From: Nocardia sputorum
GTDB lineage: Bacteria > Actinomycetota > Actinomycetes > Mycobacteriales > Mycobacteriaceae
Length of the DNA: 64,000 nt
Reading direction: 5' to 3'
Assembly: GCF_027924405.1 (NCBI RefSeq)
Contig: NZ_AP026978.1
Coordinates: forward strand, 186,001 to 250,000
The position numbers and the translations under genes were made by a program. Numbering within the stretch: position 1 is the stretch's first letter; the number at the start of each line of letters is the position of its first letter. The notes below the pieces were generated by a model. It saw only the letters and a program-made list of their open reading frames with translations. It did not search any database and had not been told where the DNA came from. Shown piece by piece: positions 34,826 to 43,104 of this stretch.

Positions 34826-35125
34826 TTAACGAGGTTCCCTCAAATGACGCTCCACAGACTCGACTTTCGATGTGATCGCGTTTGTTGATCCAGGGCGGAC
34901 ATCGCCCTTGAGAACGATGCTGCATCGTGGCGCGACTTCCATTACGGCATCTACCGCTTGCTTGATCACCGCCATTACCTCATCCCATTCGCCTTCGATG
35001 GTTGTGAACAGGGCATTCGTCTCATTCGGCAACCCGCTGGCGCGTATAACGCGCACCGCTTCTGCCACTGCGGCACCGACGCTTTCGCCTGCTCCAACCG
35101 GTGTTACCGAGAAGGCGATGATCAC
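34826..35125 (-). CDS. MTH1187-family thiamine-binding protein
   Basis: Small protein of 99 aa, MTH1187/YkoF-like: [26 protein letters not shown], a [17 protein letters not shown] strand-helix and [24 protein letters not shown]. Homologues form tetramers and some bind thiamine or related molecules. GTG at 35125 shares its G with the TAG of the XRE-TPR gene and AAGGAG lies five bases before it, so the two are translated as a pair. Why a ligand-binding protein accompanies an XRE-TPR regulator is unknown. Confidence 0.85.
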   Translation of the reverse strand: MIIAFSVTPVGAGESVGAAVAEAVRVIRASGLPNETNALFTTIEGEWDEVMAVIKQAVDAVMEVAPRCSIVLKGDVRPGSTNAITSKVESVERHLREPR

Positions 35126-36504
35126 TATGACTCCTTTGTTAGAATATCCGAAATGCCCCGCCGCAATTCGGGCACGCCTGATGCATTCCTGATGCGGTCT
35201 TCGCCCGTAACCTGATAGATCTTTGCCAGCTCGTTCAGCACTCGCGCCGACGTTGTGCTCAAAGCGCTTTGGACGGCTCTGGCTCCCAGGGCGACCCCCT
35301 CGTCCAAGTCTCCGTGTCGGAGCTGCAGCGCAGCAAGGCGCACGGTGTTCAATTGCCGCGAGCGAGCGTGGTCGTCCGACAGCTCCAACGCGGCGTATAG
35401 ACGTTCAACCGTGTTGGGTACTCGGATGTTGCGCTGATATGCGAGATCGAATAATCCGTGTGTGGCGTCGCTATTCATCAGTTGCTCGTTGTAGTAGCCT
35501 TTGAAGCCTTCGTATTCCGTATCGGGGTGTTCTTGCCCGGCGGCCTCCGCAAAGAGCTGCTCGGCTTGGCGTACAGCTCGAATGCATTCGGTATCGTTGC
35601 CTAGGTTGCCGAAGGCGCGGGCCTGCACTGCGGCAATATCTGCTCGACGCAGCAGCGAAATGCGATCAGACCGCACCGAGGCAAGGCCGAGCATAGTGAG
35701 TGCATCATCGGCATTGCCGAGGAATATTGCCTGACGCGCCATGCAGGTCAGGATCGCAGCGCGTAGCCACCATTCACCAGCCTGTTCCGCGCATTGCCAA
35801 CCCATATGAAAGTGATCTCTGGCCGGATCGTGCTGCCCGCGATCGAAATAGGCCCATCCGACGACCCTGAAGAACGTTCCGACCGCCGATTGCATCGCGG
35901 TGCGAACGTGTGATGGCATGTCGGCGCGGAGGAATAAGACTGCTGTCCGTAGTTGGGTGGTCATGGCGTCACCCACCCGCAGTCCCGCATCGTCCGCTGC
36001 ACGGAACAGTCCCGCCCACGCCCGAACCTGGTCGACGTGATCCATCCCCACCTTGGCCGGGACGGATGGCTCCATAGGAGCGCTGGCCACCGTAATGAGA
36101 TCGTTCGCAAGGGTAGCGGCAGGGAGAGCCAACAATCCGCGTAGAAATTCATTGCGGTTCACGTCGTCCTCAGCTTCCGCGTCAGGTATGCGAAGATCGC
36201 TACTGCCTTCGGCCGCGATGATAGGACGATCTTCCGGACCTTCGCTGGGTGCAATCGGCCGCACCGAAACAGCCAGTTCGGCCTGGAACCGTGCCGACTG
36301 GTCATCGTCCAGTCGCTTCAGCATGATGTCCATGGCAGCGGCGAAGTCACCAGACAGAGTGATCGTCTCGCCACGTCTTTCCCACTTGCTTACAACCGCT
36401 TCGGAGAAACCAGTCATCTCGGCGAACCGAGACTGACTGACTCGCAGAGCTACTCGGCGCAACGCTCGGACTTCCAAGCCGGTCCAACGGGTCACCACGA
36501 ACAT
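35125..36504 (-). CDS. XRE regulator with TPR-like helical domain
   Basis: Protein of 459 aa. The N-terminal helix-turn-helix ([25 protein letters not shown], about residues 22-46) is followed by a linker and about 300 residues of helical repeats ([28 protein letters not shown] and similar), as in actinobacterial XRE-TPR proteins. GGAGGGG lies eight bases before the ATG at 36504; a longer frame from 36564 lacks a site. AT-richer than the steroid genes. Coupled to the thiamine-binding-type gene. Confidence 0.82.
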   Translation of the reverse strand: MFVVTRWTGLEVRALRRVALRVSQSRFAEMTGFSEAVVSKWERRGETITLSGDFAAAMDIMLKRLDDDQSARFQAELAVSVRPIAPSEGPEDRPIIAAEGSSDLRIPDAEAEDDVNRNEFLRGLLALPAATLANDLITVASAPMEPSVPAKVGMDHVDQVRAWAGLFRAADDAGLRVGDAMTTQLRTAVLFLRADMPSHVRTAMQSAVGTFFRVVGWAYFDRGQHDPARDHFHMGWQCAEQAGEWWLRAAILTCMARQAIFLGNADDALTMLGLASVRSDRISLLRRADIAAVQARAFGNLGNDTECIRAVRQAEQLFAEAAGQEHPDTEYEGFKGYYNEQLMNSDATHGLFDLAYQRNIRVPNTVERLYAALELSDDHARSRQLNTVRLAALQLRHGDLDEGVALGARAVQSALSTTSARVLNELAKIYQVTGEDRIRNASGVPELRRGISDILTKES

Positions 36505-36693
36505 CGCGTACGCCCCTCCGTGTCTGTTGTTCGCGTATAGGAAGCGTAAGCGCTCCGTATGCACCGTGTGACTGCAACAGCGTCAAGGGTGACGCCACGC
36601 TGATAACCAGCCCCGCCGCCGGGTTGATGCGGTGCCTACATCGACGCCCCGGCGTCGGGTGCTCACCAGCAAAAGCCGACAGACAGGGGTGAA

Positions 36694-37041
36694 GTGGTGG
36701 GGTTCAACTGGTGGAGGGAAGCCGAACCGGACGAGACATCGCCGCAGGCGATCATTGATCGCGTACAGGCCGAGTGGCGAGCCGAACGGCGACAGAGCCG
36801 CATCCGCGCCGAGCAGGCCGCTGAGCCCGCCGACATGGGCCTATGGCCGACCGGCTGGCCGCATGAGGCACCGGAGCACCCGCTGAGCGTGCCCGAAGCG
36901 CACGCCACGATGCAGCGCCATCGCGGATGCCGCGCCGATGGTTGCCCCCGGAAGGCAGCCGCACGGCAGACCTTGATCGACGCCGGACGCATGGTGCCGG
37001 ATACCGCGCGTATGTATCCGGACTCGCCACGCATGCACTGA
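36694..37041 (+). CDS. Hypothetical protein, Arg/Trp-rich
   Basis: Protein of 115 aa starting MVGFNWWREAEPDETSP, with a middle rich in Arg, Ala and Glu and a Cys pair in HRGCRADGCPRKAAARQ near residue 76. Similar small genes occur in actinobacterial accessory regions (from memory). Two adjacent GTG codons (36694, 36697) follow AGGGGTGA. No membrane segment. Function unknown. Confidence 0.55.
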   Translation: MVGFNWWREAEPDETSPQAIIDRVQAEWRAERRQSRIRAEQAAEPADMGLWPTGWPHEAPEHPLSVPEAHATMQRHRGCRADGCPRKAAARQTLIDAGRMVPDTARMYPDSPRMH

Positions 37042-37260
37042 GCAGCGCTTTGAGCATCCCGCATGCAGTTCGCGTCCTCCGACGGTCACCGGTCGGGGTG
37101 CGGGAGGGGGGCACCGCCCCCACAGCGTCAGCTTCGGTCGGGGCGCAGAGACGCACCCTCGACGTGGATCACACCGGCGCTCACAGCGCACGGCACCGGG
37201 ACCGCTGGAGTAGCCGCAGCTCAGGCTCCCCCACGCAGCCGGGGTTATCGGTCTACAACA

Positions 37261-37297
37261 ACGAGCCCCCCGGACCTTCTCGGTCCGGGGGGCTCGT
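37261..37297 (-). terminator. Terminator of the secreted/hypothetical gene pair
   Basis: Perfect 16-bp stem (37261-37276 with 37282-37297) and a five-base loop, 16 bases past the stop at 37313. The rest of 37042-37260 holds nothing I can support. Confidence 0.85.
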
Positions 37298-37312
37298 GGT
37301 TCGCGAGTCGGG

Positions 37313-37774
37313 TCAGCGGGCCGACAGCGTGTTATGTTCCTGCCGAATGTCGCCACTGGCGACGGCGACGAGACGCTCCTGGTCATCGAGCGGCATCGCG
37401 AAAAATCGCATTCCATAGTGTGGTTCACCGAGCTCAGCGGCATCGATTTCGATGGACCGCCGCGTCGTCTCGACCACGATGCCCGACCGATCCTGCGCCA
37501 CCCGGACGGCAACGATTTCAGGGAAACCGTCACGACCGCCGACGCAGTACCGCAGTTGCTCGCCGGGTTCGCGAACACCACCGATGCCGCCGGAATCCAG
37601 GCGGCCCTCGCCGTTCGCGACTTCCACGAAGGTCGCCAGGAAGTCTGCATCCTCCGGCCAGCCCATGAGATCAGCTTCCGGTGGCCGTCGTGCGTCGCAC
37701 CAGACGCGCCATGTGAATTCACCGCGGGAACCAACCGGCGTGACCGGCTCCCAACCTTGATCGCGGAGGGTCAT
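37313..37774 (-). CDS. Hypothetical protein coupled to a secreted protein
   Basis: Protein of 153 aa (starts MTLRDQGWEPVTPVGSRGEF), soluble, no family recognised. Segments PPEADLMGWPEDADFLATFVEVA and HYGMRFFAMPLDDQERLVAVAS suggest an alpha/beta fold. Third codon positions are about 70 percent GC on this strand, so it is preferred over the overlapping plus-strand frame. Its ATG overlaps the stop of the secreted-protein gene (ATGA), and it ends at a strong terminator. Confidence 0.7.
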   Translation of the reverse strand: MTLRDQGWEPVTPVGSRGEFTWRVWCDARRPPEADLMGWPEDADFLATFVEVANGEGRLDSGGIGGVREPGEQLRYCVGGRDGFPEIVAVRVAQDRSGIVVETTRRSIEIDAAELGEPHYGMRFFAMPLDDQERLVAVASGDIRQEHNTLSAR

Positions 37775-38163
37775 TTATGGATTGTCACACACGGGTACCC
37801 GGAGATCGAGACCCGTCCGGTGGGGTCCCACCAGCCAGCACAGATCCGCGTGCCATCGAGGAACCCTCCGGTCGGGCCGTAGCTGTCACGGTAAACACCG
37901 GAACCTTTCGCCCCCGGCTGGGTTACTTCGGAATTGATTCTTTTGGCTTTACCGTCCGGGCTCACCACGATGTAGTACGCCTGCACTTGGCCTTCACCTC
38001 CGGGGCTGGCGTAGGTGGTGACGGTCTTGCCGATAACCAGGCCCTCGCCGATCACTGTGAGGCTGACTGGGCCGTCTTGTTTCTCCGCACTGGCGTGGGC
38101 CGGCGCGGCGCCGACAGCGAGTGCGGCAAACGCGGCGGCGACAGCGAGTGTTGTAGTGTGCAC
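37771..38163 (-). CDS. Small secreted protein
   Basis: Protein of 130 aa with a clear signal peptide (VHTTTLAVAAAFAALAVGAAPAHA, cut near residue 24) and a mature domain of about 105 residues with two cysteines (RICAGWW and GYPCVTI), probably disulfide-bonded. AGGGGGA precedes the GTG at 38163. No family recognised. First gene of a two-gene operon with the hypothetical gene. Confidence 0.75.
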   Translation of the reverse strand: MHTTTLAVAAAFAALAVGAAPAHASAEKQDGPVSLTVIGEGLVIGKTVTTYASPGGEGQVQAYYIVVSPDGKAKRINSEVTQPGAKGSGVYRDSYGPTGGFLDGTRICAGWWDPTGRVSISGYPCVTIHK

Positions 38164-38706
38164 GATTCCCCCTGTGCGGTTATAGGTTTGGGCTTGCAGC
38201 CCCATAGCGATGGTCCCTGATCGGGGCACGTCGGCGCGAGTGGTTATGTCCATGGGCCCGGGAGTTGGTTGTTGACGTCCCGGAGGATGGCGTCGAGCAG
38301 GGGGCCGCTGCCGGGCGCGAGCGCTCCCGCGCGTGCCGGTTCGTCATCACCCAACCGTCGCCCGTGATCTGGGGCGGTAGCACTGTCGGCACCGAGTGCG
38401 TGAACTCGAAATCGCAACTGCGGGCGGCACAGCAGGGAACGAGTAAAGCTCTGTGCGCCTGCGTTGTTGGTCTCCGTCTGCGGTCATTTCAACCCCCTCT
38501 AGTAGGCCAGTGGTAGGCACCCCGTGACCGGATCGCGGCACATGTCACGGGGCCCAGCTCAGACGCTACGAACGGTAAACCGGCCACGTCCATGTTCATG
38601 CTTGAACATGCTCAAATCCATTATTCGCTGATCAAACAGCTACGTCTAGGGCATCATCGAAGGTGTTCGAAGCATGAACGCGCATGATCCGATGGGAGGC
38701 CCAACC
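38164..38706. other. Long intergenic region before cassette copy 2
   Basis: About 540 bases with mixed composition and no supported gene. The last 130 bases, next to cassette gene A, are AT-rich and hold the dyad at 38591. The promoter of the intact cassette must lie here. Confidence 0.55.
38591..38610. promoter_or_regulatory. Operator-like dyad upstream of the intact cassette
   Basis: CATGTTCA-TGCT-TGAACATG, perfect 8-bp arms, 97 bases before the ATG of cassette gene A. It is a plausible site for the cassette's own XRE regulator; this is inference from position and symmetry. Confidence 0.5.
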
Positions 38707-39039
38707 ATGCGGCTACAGTTTCTCGGCAAAGGCGGCACCGAAGGCGGAGGCTGCCCGAGCCTCTACGCCACCGATAGAGGTACATACGCGGTGCAGGGGT
38801 GGAAGACGAACACTGTTGGGACAGTTGAGATCCCACATCTGCTAACTGGCTTCGCCGAACCGGACACGTTCATAGGCGCCACCATGACAGACACTGGCCG
38901 GGGGACGTTCGTTCTGTCTGGTTCACCGATCATGGACCGAGAGACATTAGGGCAGATGGACATCTACCCTGACGAAACGGTTATCGAGGTTGCCAAGCTG
39001 GAAAGGACTTTCTACGGCAATGCAGCTAGCGCAGGGTGA
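38707..39039 (+). CDS. Cassette gene A, copy 2 (intact): small protein of unknown function
   Basis: Protein of 110 aa with a Gly-rich start (RLQFLGKGGTEGGGCPSLY). It contains two related motifs, DRGTYAVQGW near residue 29 and GRGTFVLSG near residue 68, which suggests an internal duplication. The end is DETVIEVAKLERTFYGNA. GGGAGG lies six bases before the ATG. The last 20 bases of the gene also contain the start of the DUF6879 gene, an overlap kept in all three copies. No family name known to me, but similar small genes often sit before DUF6879 genes. Confidence 0.75.
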   Translation: MRLQFLGKGGTEGGGCPSLYATDRGTYAVQGWKTNTVGTVEIPHLLTGFAEPDTFIGATMTDTGRGTFVLSGSPIMDRETLGQMDIYPDETVIEVAKLERTFYGNAASAG

Positions 39040-39541
39040 GGCATTCAACGATCTGTTTCGACAGGTCAAGCGCGAAGCGTTCCACCTCGAAGTTCGGGAC
39101 GATTATTACCCACCGGACTACCCGCCACTCGTCCGATTCTTACGTGATGAGCCCGAAGACTACGCATGGTTTCAACCCTGGCTGAACCAGGTCAGGCAAA
39201 CTACCGGCCGAGGCGTGGCCGTCAACCGGGCGCGGGTGGTCACCGTGCCACACAACGACTACACCCGATATGCAAAGCACGTTGCTCGGCTCAACGTGGA
39301 AGCGGGCGAGGATGTACGATACCTGCCCCGCCACCTGATCGACCCTGACGAATTAACGGTAGACGATTGGTGGATTTTCGATGATTCCGTTGTAGCATTC
39401 ACCATATTCGAACCCGTCGAAAACGGTAAATGGCTCGGAGGTGCTGTAACCACCGACCCTCGAATAGTCGAGTACATCCGAACAGTCAAAGCAAGGGTAT
39501 GGTCTATGGCTACCCCATTGGCTGAATACAGCGAGCCGTGA
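39020..39541 (+). CDS. Cassette gene B, copy 2 (intact): DUF6879 protein
   Basis: Protein of 173 aa. Conserved with copies 1 and 3: LFRQVKREAFHLEVRDDY, DEPEDYAWFQPWLNQVRQTTGRGVAVNRARVV, DYTRYAKHVARLNVEAGEDVRYLPRH, DDWWIFDD, AVTTDPRIVEYIRTVKARVWSMATPLAEY. It has no membrane segment and no catalytic motif that I can name. The start lies in the end of gene A, and the stop overlaps the regulator start (GTGA), so A, B and C are translationally coupled. Confidence 0.85.
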   Translation: MQLAQGEAFNDLFRQVKREAFHLEVRDDYYPPDYPPLVRFLRDEPEDYAWFQPWLNQVRQTTGRGVAVNRARVVTVPHNDYTRYAKHVARLNVEAGEDVRYLPRHLIDPDELTVDDWWIFDDSVVAFTIFEPVENGKWLGGAVTTDPRIVEYIRTVKARVWSMATPLAEYSEP

Positions 39542-40389
39542 CGAGTTCACCGAATCAGGCCAGGGAAGCTCTCGGTGCACGGCTCCGAGAGCTTCGCCTA
39601 GATGCAGGTATCAGCGGCACCGAGCTTGCCCACCGTGCCGGATGGCATCAAACCAAGGTATCGAAAATCGAGTACGGCAAGACTAAGCCCACCGGCGACG
39701 ACATACGTCTCTGGTGTGCCCATACCGGCAATGACGACCAAGTGCCCGACCTGATAGCTACCCTGCGCAACATCGAGACCGCATGGCTCGAATGGAAGCG
39801 AGTACTAGGCACCGGTACAAAGCGGCGGCAACAAGCCTCTATCAAGCTGGAAGCCGAAACCGAGGTCATGCGGGTATATCACCCTTTCTTGATACCTGGC
39901 CTACTTCAGACAGCAGAGTACGCCGAGAGTGTTCTACGCAGCGTTGTCGAGTTTCAGCAAGTGCCGAACGATGTGAATGAAGGCGTATCGAAGCGGATGG
40001 AACGGCAACAGATATTGTACCGTCGTGACCACCGATTTCATTTCGTCGTAGCCGAGCAAGCCTTACGTACTACGGTGGGCAGCGATCAGACCATGATCGG
40101 ACAACTGGATCGGCTCTTGGCTGTGCTCGGAATGTCTAGGGTAGTTTTCGGGATCGTTCCAGCCGAAGCTCCATACCGAGTATCAATGACTAACTTTACG
40201 ATATTCGACGACAACAGGGTCATGGTTGAGACCTTGACAGCCGAGCTGACGGTTACTCAGCCACGGGAGATCACCCAATACGGGCGCGCGTTCGATGCCC
40301 TCGCTAGGCAATCTGCGACCGGGGAGGCAGCGCGGGAGCTGATCCGGAAAGCGATCAGCGAACGACTTAGCGGTGAAAACACCGAATAA
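39538..40389 (+). CDS. Cassette gene C, copy 2 (intact): XRE-DUF5753 regulator
   Basis: Protein of 283 aa. The helix-turn-helix is ISGTELAHRAGWHQTKVSKIEYGKTKP (residues 21-47), then DUF5753 from about residue 95 (EVMRVYHPFLIPGLLQTAEYAESVL, YRRDHRFHFVVAEQALRTTVGS, QPREITQYGRAFDALARQS). WhiJ-like regulators of this type work with a small partner protein in Streptomyces development (known). Here the partner slot is taken by the A and DUF6879 proteins. Its stop is followed at once by the remnant of the next cassette. Confidence 0.9.
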   Translation: MTSSPNQAREALGARLRELRLDAGISGTELAHRAGWHQTKVSKIEYGKTKPTGDDIRLWCAHTGNDDQVPDLIATLRNIETAWLEWKRVLGTGTKRRQQASIKLEAETEVMRVYHPFLIPGLLQTAEYAESVLRSVVEFQQVPNDVNEGVSKRMERQQILYRRDHRFHFVVAEQALRTTVGSDQTMIGQLDRLLAVLGMSRVVFGIVPAEAPYRVSMTNFTIFDDNRVMVETLTAELTVTQPREITQYGRAFDALARQSATGEAARELIRKAISERLSGENTE

Positions 40390-40393
40390 GGCC

Positions 40394-40539
40394 ATCACCG
40401 GCCGGGAACATTCCGGCTCACGGGTCGGCCGGTCATCGATCCGGAACTACTCGCACAGCTCGACATTGCCGACGACGAAACCGCTACCGAGGTTCCGAAG
40501 CTAGAAAGGACGTTCTACGGTGCTGCTAGTGCCCGATGA
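40394..40539 (+). pseudogene. Cassette gene A, copy 3: 3' remnant
   Basis: Four bases after the stop of the copy 2 regulator, the sequence reads GTFRLTGRPVIDPELLAQLDI, then ADDETATEVPKLERTFYGAAS to a stop at 40539. This is the last 45 codons or so of gene A, with a one-base deletion near 40405. The whole first half is missing. The part kept is the region that carries the start of the DUF6879 gene. Confidence 0.8.
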
Positions 40540-41029
40540 AGGGTTCCCGGACCTACTCCGGACCTGCAAGCGGGAAGCGTTTCACCTCGAAGTGCTCGAC
40601 ACCTACGCCGAACCGAACGAGTACGAACCGTTCCGGCGATTCCTGGCAGACGAGCCGGATGACTACGCATGGTTCCAGCCGTGGACCGAGCTGATACAGG
40701 AGACGACCAGCCGGGGCGTAGCGGTCACACGGGTACGAATCGTCACCGAACCGCACACCGACTACACCCGGTTCGCGCTTGCCGTGGCAGCGCTCAATGT
40801 ACGGGCAGGCGAAGACATTCGATATCTGCCCCGGCATCATGCCGGGGAAGTCCCTTCGGATGACTACTGGCTACTTGATGACGAAACAGTGGTCTTCTCA
40901 GCGTTCGGGGAGTCCGGAGGCTGGTCCGGTGCGGCAACCACCGACCCGCACATCGCCGCGTACTGCCGCGGGCTCCGAGCCCGGTTCTGGCCTCTCGCCA
41001 CTCCGTTTCCGGAGTACGTCACACAGTGA
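40520..41029 (+). CDS. Cassette gene B, copy 3: DUF6879 protein
   Basis: Protein of 169 aa with the same motif order as copy 2: LLRTCKREAFHLEVLDTY, DEPDDYAWFQPWTELIQETTSRGVAVTRVRIVTEPHTDYTRF, NVRAGEDIRYLPRHHAG, DDYWLLDDETVVF, FWPLATPFPEYV. The GTG at 40520 has AAAGGA nine bases upstream, inside the gene A remnant. It is followed by its regulator in a GTGA overlap. Expression would rely on read-through from copy 2. Confidence 0.83.
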   Translation: MLLVPDEGFPDLLRTCKREAFHLEVLDTYAEPNEYEPFRRFLADEPDDYAWFQPWTELIQETTSRGVAVTRVRIVTEPHTDYTRFALAVAALNVRAGEDIRYLPRHHAGEVPSDDYWLLDDETVVFSAFGESGGWSGAATTDPHIAAYCRGLRARFWPLATPFPEYVTQ

Positions 41030-41868
41030 CCGGTTCCGTTGACCAGCAGCGCGAATATCTCGGGGCGCAACTCCGAGGTATTCGCGTTGCCGCCGGGTTG
41101 TCCGGTGCGGAGTTGGCACGCCGTAGCGGATGGGACCCAAGCAAGGTCTCAAAGATCGAATACGGCCGGATACGCCCGTCTCTAGAGGACATCTCGGTGT
41201 ACTGCCGACACTGCAACGCGGGTGACCAAATAGCAGACCTCCACGCGGCGCGGCAGAGCATCGATACCGCGTACCTCGAGTGGCGGAAGATTCTCGGTAC
41301 CGGAACCAAGCGCAGACAGCAAGCGTCGATCAAGTGGGAATCCGAAGCTCGGATCATCCGATCGTTTGAACCGGTCTTGGTTCCCGGCCTTCTACAGACC
41401 GCCGACTACGCGGCGGGCATCCTGCGGAAGGTGATCGAGTTCCAGCAGATTCCGAACGATCTGGACGCGGGTGTATCCAAGCGGATGCAGCGGCAACAAG
41501 TCTTGTATCAGCGGGATCACTTGTTCCACTTCGTCCTTGGTGAACAAGCGTTGTACACCACCGTTGGCGACGATCAGACGATGATCGGCCAGCTCGACCG
41601 GCTCTTAGCTGTCCAAGGTATGCCACGTGTGACGCTCGGTATCGTGCCGATGCGGGCACCGTTCGAGACGGCTACCACGTCGTTTCTGATGTTCGATTCG
41701 AGCCGTGTCCTGGTCGAAAACATCACAGCAGAGCTGTCGATCACTCAGCCGCGAGAGATAGCGGTGTATCACCGGACGTTCGATGTCCTGGCCGGTCAGT
41801 CCGTGGCCGGCGAAGCAGCACGGGAGCTGATCCGCAAGGCGCTGGATGCCCGTACGCCCCGACCGTGA
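41026..41868 (+). CDS. Cassette gene C, copy 3: XRE-DUF5753 regulator
   Basis: Protein of 280 aa, a clear paralogue of copy 2 along its full length. The helix-turn-helix LSGAELARRSGWDPSKVSKIEYGRIRPS differs mainly at the recognition helix (DPSK versus HQTK), so target sites may differ. DUF5753 segments IIRSFEPVLVPGLLQTADYAAGIL and LYQRDHLFHFVLGEQALYTTVGDDQTMIGQLDRLLAV are intact. The frame is open and looks functional. Confidence 0.9.
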   Translation: MTGSVDQQREYLGAQLRGIRVAAGLSGAELARRSGWDPSKVSKIEYGRIRPSLEDISVYCRHCNAGDQIADLHAARQSIDTAYLEWRKILGTGTKRRQQASIKWESEARIIRSFEPVLVPGLLQTADYAAGILRKVIEFQQIPNDLDAGVSKRMQRQQVLYQRDHLFHFVLGEQALYTTVGDDQTMIGQLDRLLAVQGMPRVTLGIVPMRAPFETATTSFLMFDSSRVLVENITAELSITQPREIAVYHRTFDVLAGQSVAGEAARELIRKALDARTPRP

Positions 41869-41895
41869 CCGTGACCGTGCAGGGGGATTCGCTGG

Positions 41896-41994
41896 TCAGC
41901 GGTTGGGAACCTTCTCCGCAAACTCCACGGTGACCGGAGCATGGTCAGACCAACGCTCGGCGTACGTCGCTCCACGCTGCAACGCAATGCTTTG
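41896..41994 (-). pseudogene. 3' remnant of an exonuclease III-like gene
   Basis: Minus-strand codons ending at the TGA (41898-41896) read QRGATYAERWSDHAPVTVEFA near the end. The string RWSDHAPVTV is the C-terminal catalytic Asp-His motif of the exodeoxyribonuclease III/AP endonuclease family. Upstream the similarity stops within about 35 codons, so only the gene's tail is left, at the right edge of the island. Recognition rests on one motif. Confidence 0.5.
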
Positions 41995-42098
41995 CACCGG
42001 CCGATGTTGGCGGAGGGGCTGGTTTGTCACCGGGAATAGCAGCGATCGGCGGACGCGAAGGTTCCTAGGCCGCGGAGGGCGCATTCATGCGTTCCGGA

Positions 42099-43097
42099 TC
42101 AAACCTTTTCGCGCAGTTCGGGCGCGAGGCCGAACAGCGGGAACAGCTTCTCGGTGTCCAGGAAGAAGTTCAGCCCGGCGATGGTGGCGCCGGCGAGTTC
42201 CAGAACCGTGATCGACCACGGCACCCACACGCCCGGCTCCGGGCCCGGCTTGTAGTGGCCGAAAGCGGGCAGGCCGTTGGCGCCTTCCAGCGGGAGCAGA
42301 CGCGAATCGCGGCAAGCGCTTCCGTGGCCGAGCATGAACGCGGCGACGTTCTCCGGGCCGGAGATCCACAGCTCGATCGGCGGCATGGACAGCGCCACAT
42401 CTGCTTTCAGCAGCGAGGTGAGCGTGTCCATGTCGTAGGCCTCGAACGCCTTGACGAAGTTGTCCACCAGCTTGCGCTGATCCTCGTCGGAATCGTCGTA
42501 GATGTCGGTGGCCGCGGGCTGGACCTTGGACATGGTGGCGCGCGCCCGTTGCAGCGCGCTGTTGACCGACGCGGGCGACATGGTGAGCGCCTCGGCGGTC
42601 TCGTTCGCGGAGAAGCGCAGGACCTCGCGCATGATCAGGATCGCGCGCTGCGTGGCGGGCAGATGCTGGCAGGCCGCGACGAAGGCCAATCGCAACGTGT
42701 CCTTCGCGCTGGCGTGGTCGGCGGGATCGGCGCCGAAGGCCAGCGCGTTCGGGATCGGCTCGATCCAGACGTAGTCCGGCTGGGGTGCGGGCAGCGGCGA
42801 ATCCGGCCGCGACGGACCGGACAGATCCATCGGCCGAGCCCGCCGCTGCGGGCCGTCGAGCATGTCCAGGCAGACGTTCGTGGTGATCTTGTACAGCCAG
42901 GAGCGGAGGCTGGCGCGGCCCTCGAACGAGTCGTAGGACTTCCACGCCCGGGTCAAGGTCTCCTGGACCGCGTCCTCCGCTTCGAAGGACGAGCCGAGCA
43001 TGCGGTAGGCGTACGCGCACAGCTCCCTGCGATGGGTCTCGAACGCGGCGAGCAGATCGGGAGCGAGGCCGGCGGGGGAGGCTGGCGAGTCGTTCAT
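42099..43097 (-). CDS. sigG: SigG-type ECF sigma factor with SnoaL-like C-terminal domain
   Basis: Extracytoplasmic-function sigma factor of 332 aa of the ECF41/SigG-SigJ type. Sigma-2 lies at FETHRRELCAYAYRMLGSSFEAEDAVQETLTRAWKSYDSF (residues 19-58) with SWLYKITTNVCLDML, and sigma-4 at LPATQRAILIMREVLRFSANETAEALTMSPASVNSALQRAR. A SnoaL/NTF2-like domain from about residue 205 replaces a separate anti-sigma factor. It resembles Rv0182c (SigG), a DNA-damage-induced factor. The ATG at 43097 is seven bases after a RecA-NDp-type promoter, so no leader is needed. Divergent from a VOC gene. Confidence 0.87.
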   Translation of the reverse strand: MNDSPASPAGLAPDLLAAFETHRRELCAYAYRMLGSSFEAEDAVQETLTRAWKSYDSFEGRASLRSWLYKITTNVCLDMLDGPQRRARPMDLSGPSRPDSPLPAPQPDYVWIEPIPNALAFGADPADHASAKDTLRLAFVAACQHLPATQRAILIMREVLRFSANETAEALTMSPASVNSALQRARATMSKVQPAATDIYDDSDEDQRKLVDNFVKAFEAYDMDTLTSLLKADVALSMPPIELWISGPENVAAFMLGHGSACRDSRLLPLEGANGLPAFGHYKPGPEPGVWVPWSITVLELAGATIAGLNFFLDTEKLFPLFGLAPELREKV

Positions 43098-43104
43098 GGG
43101 TGTC

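Noticed and set aside
37334..37882. 182-codon plus-strand frame opposite the hypothetical gene at 37313
   Set aside because: Third codon positions favour the minus strand, the minus gene is coupled to a signal-peptide gene, and the terminator is placed for the minus strand.
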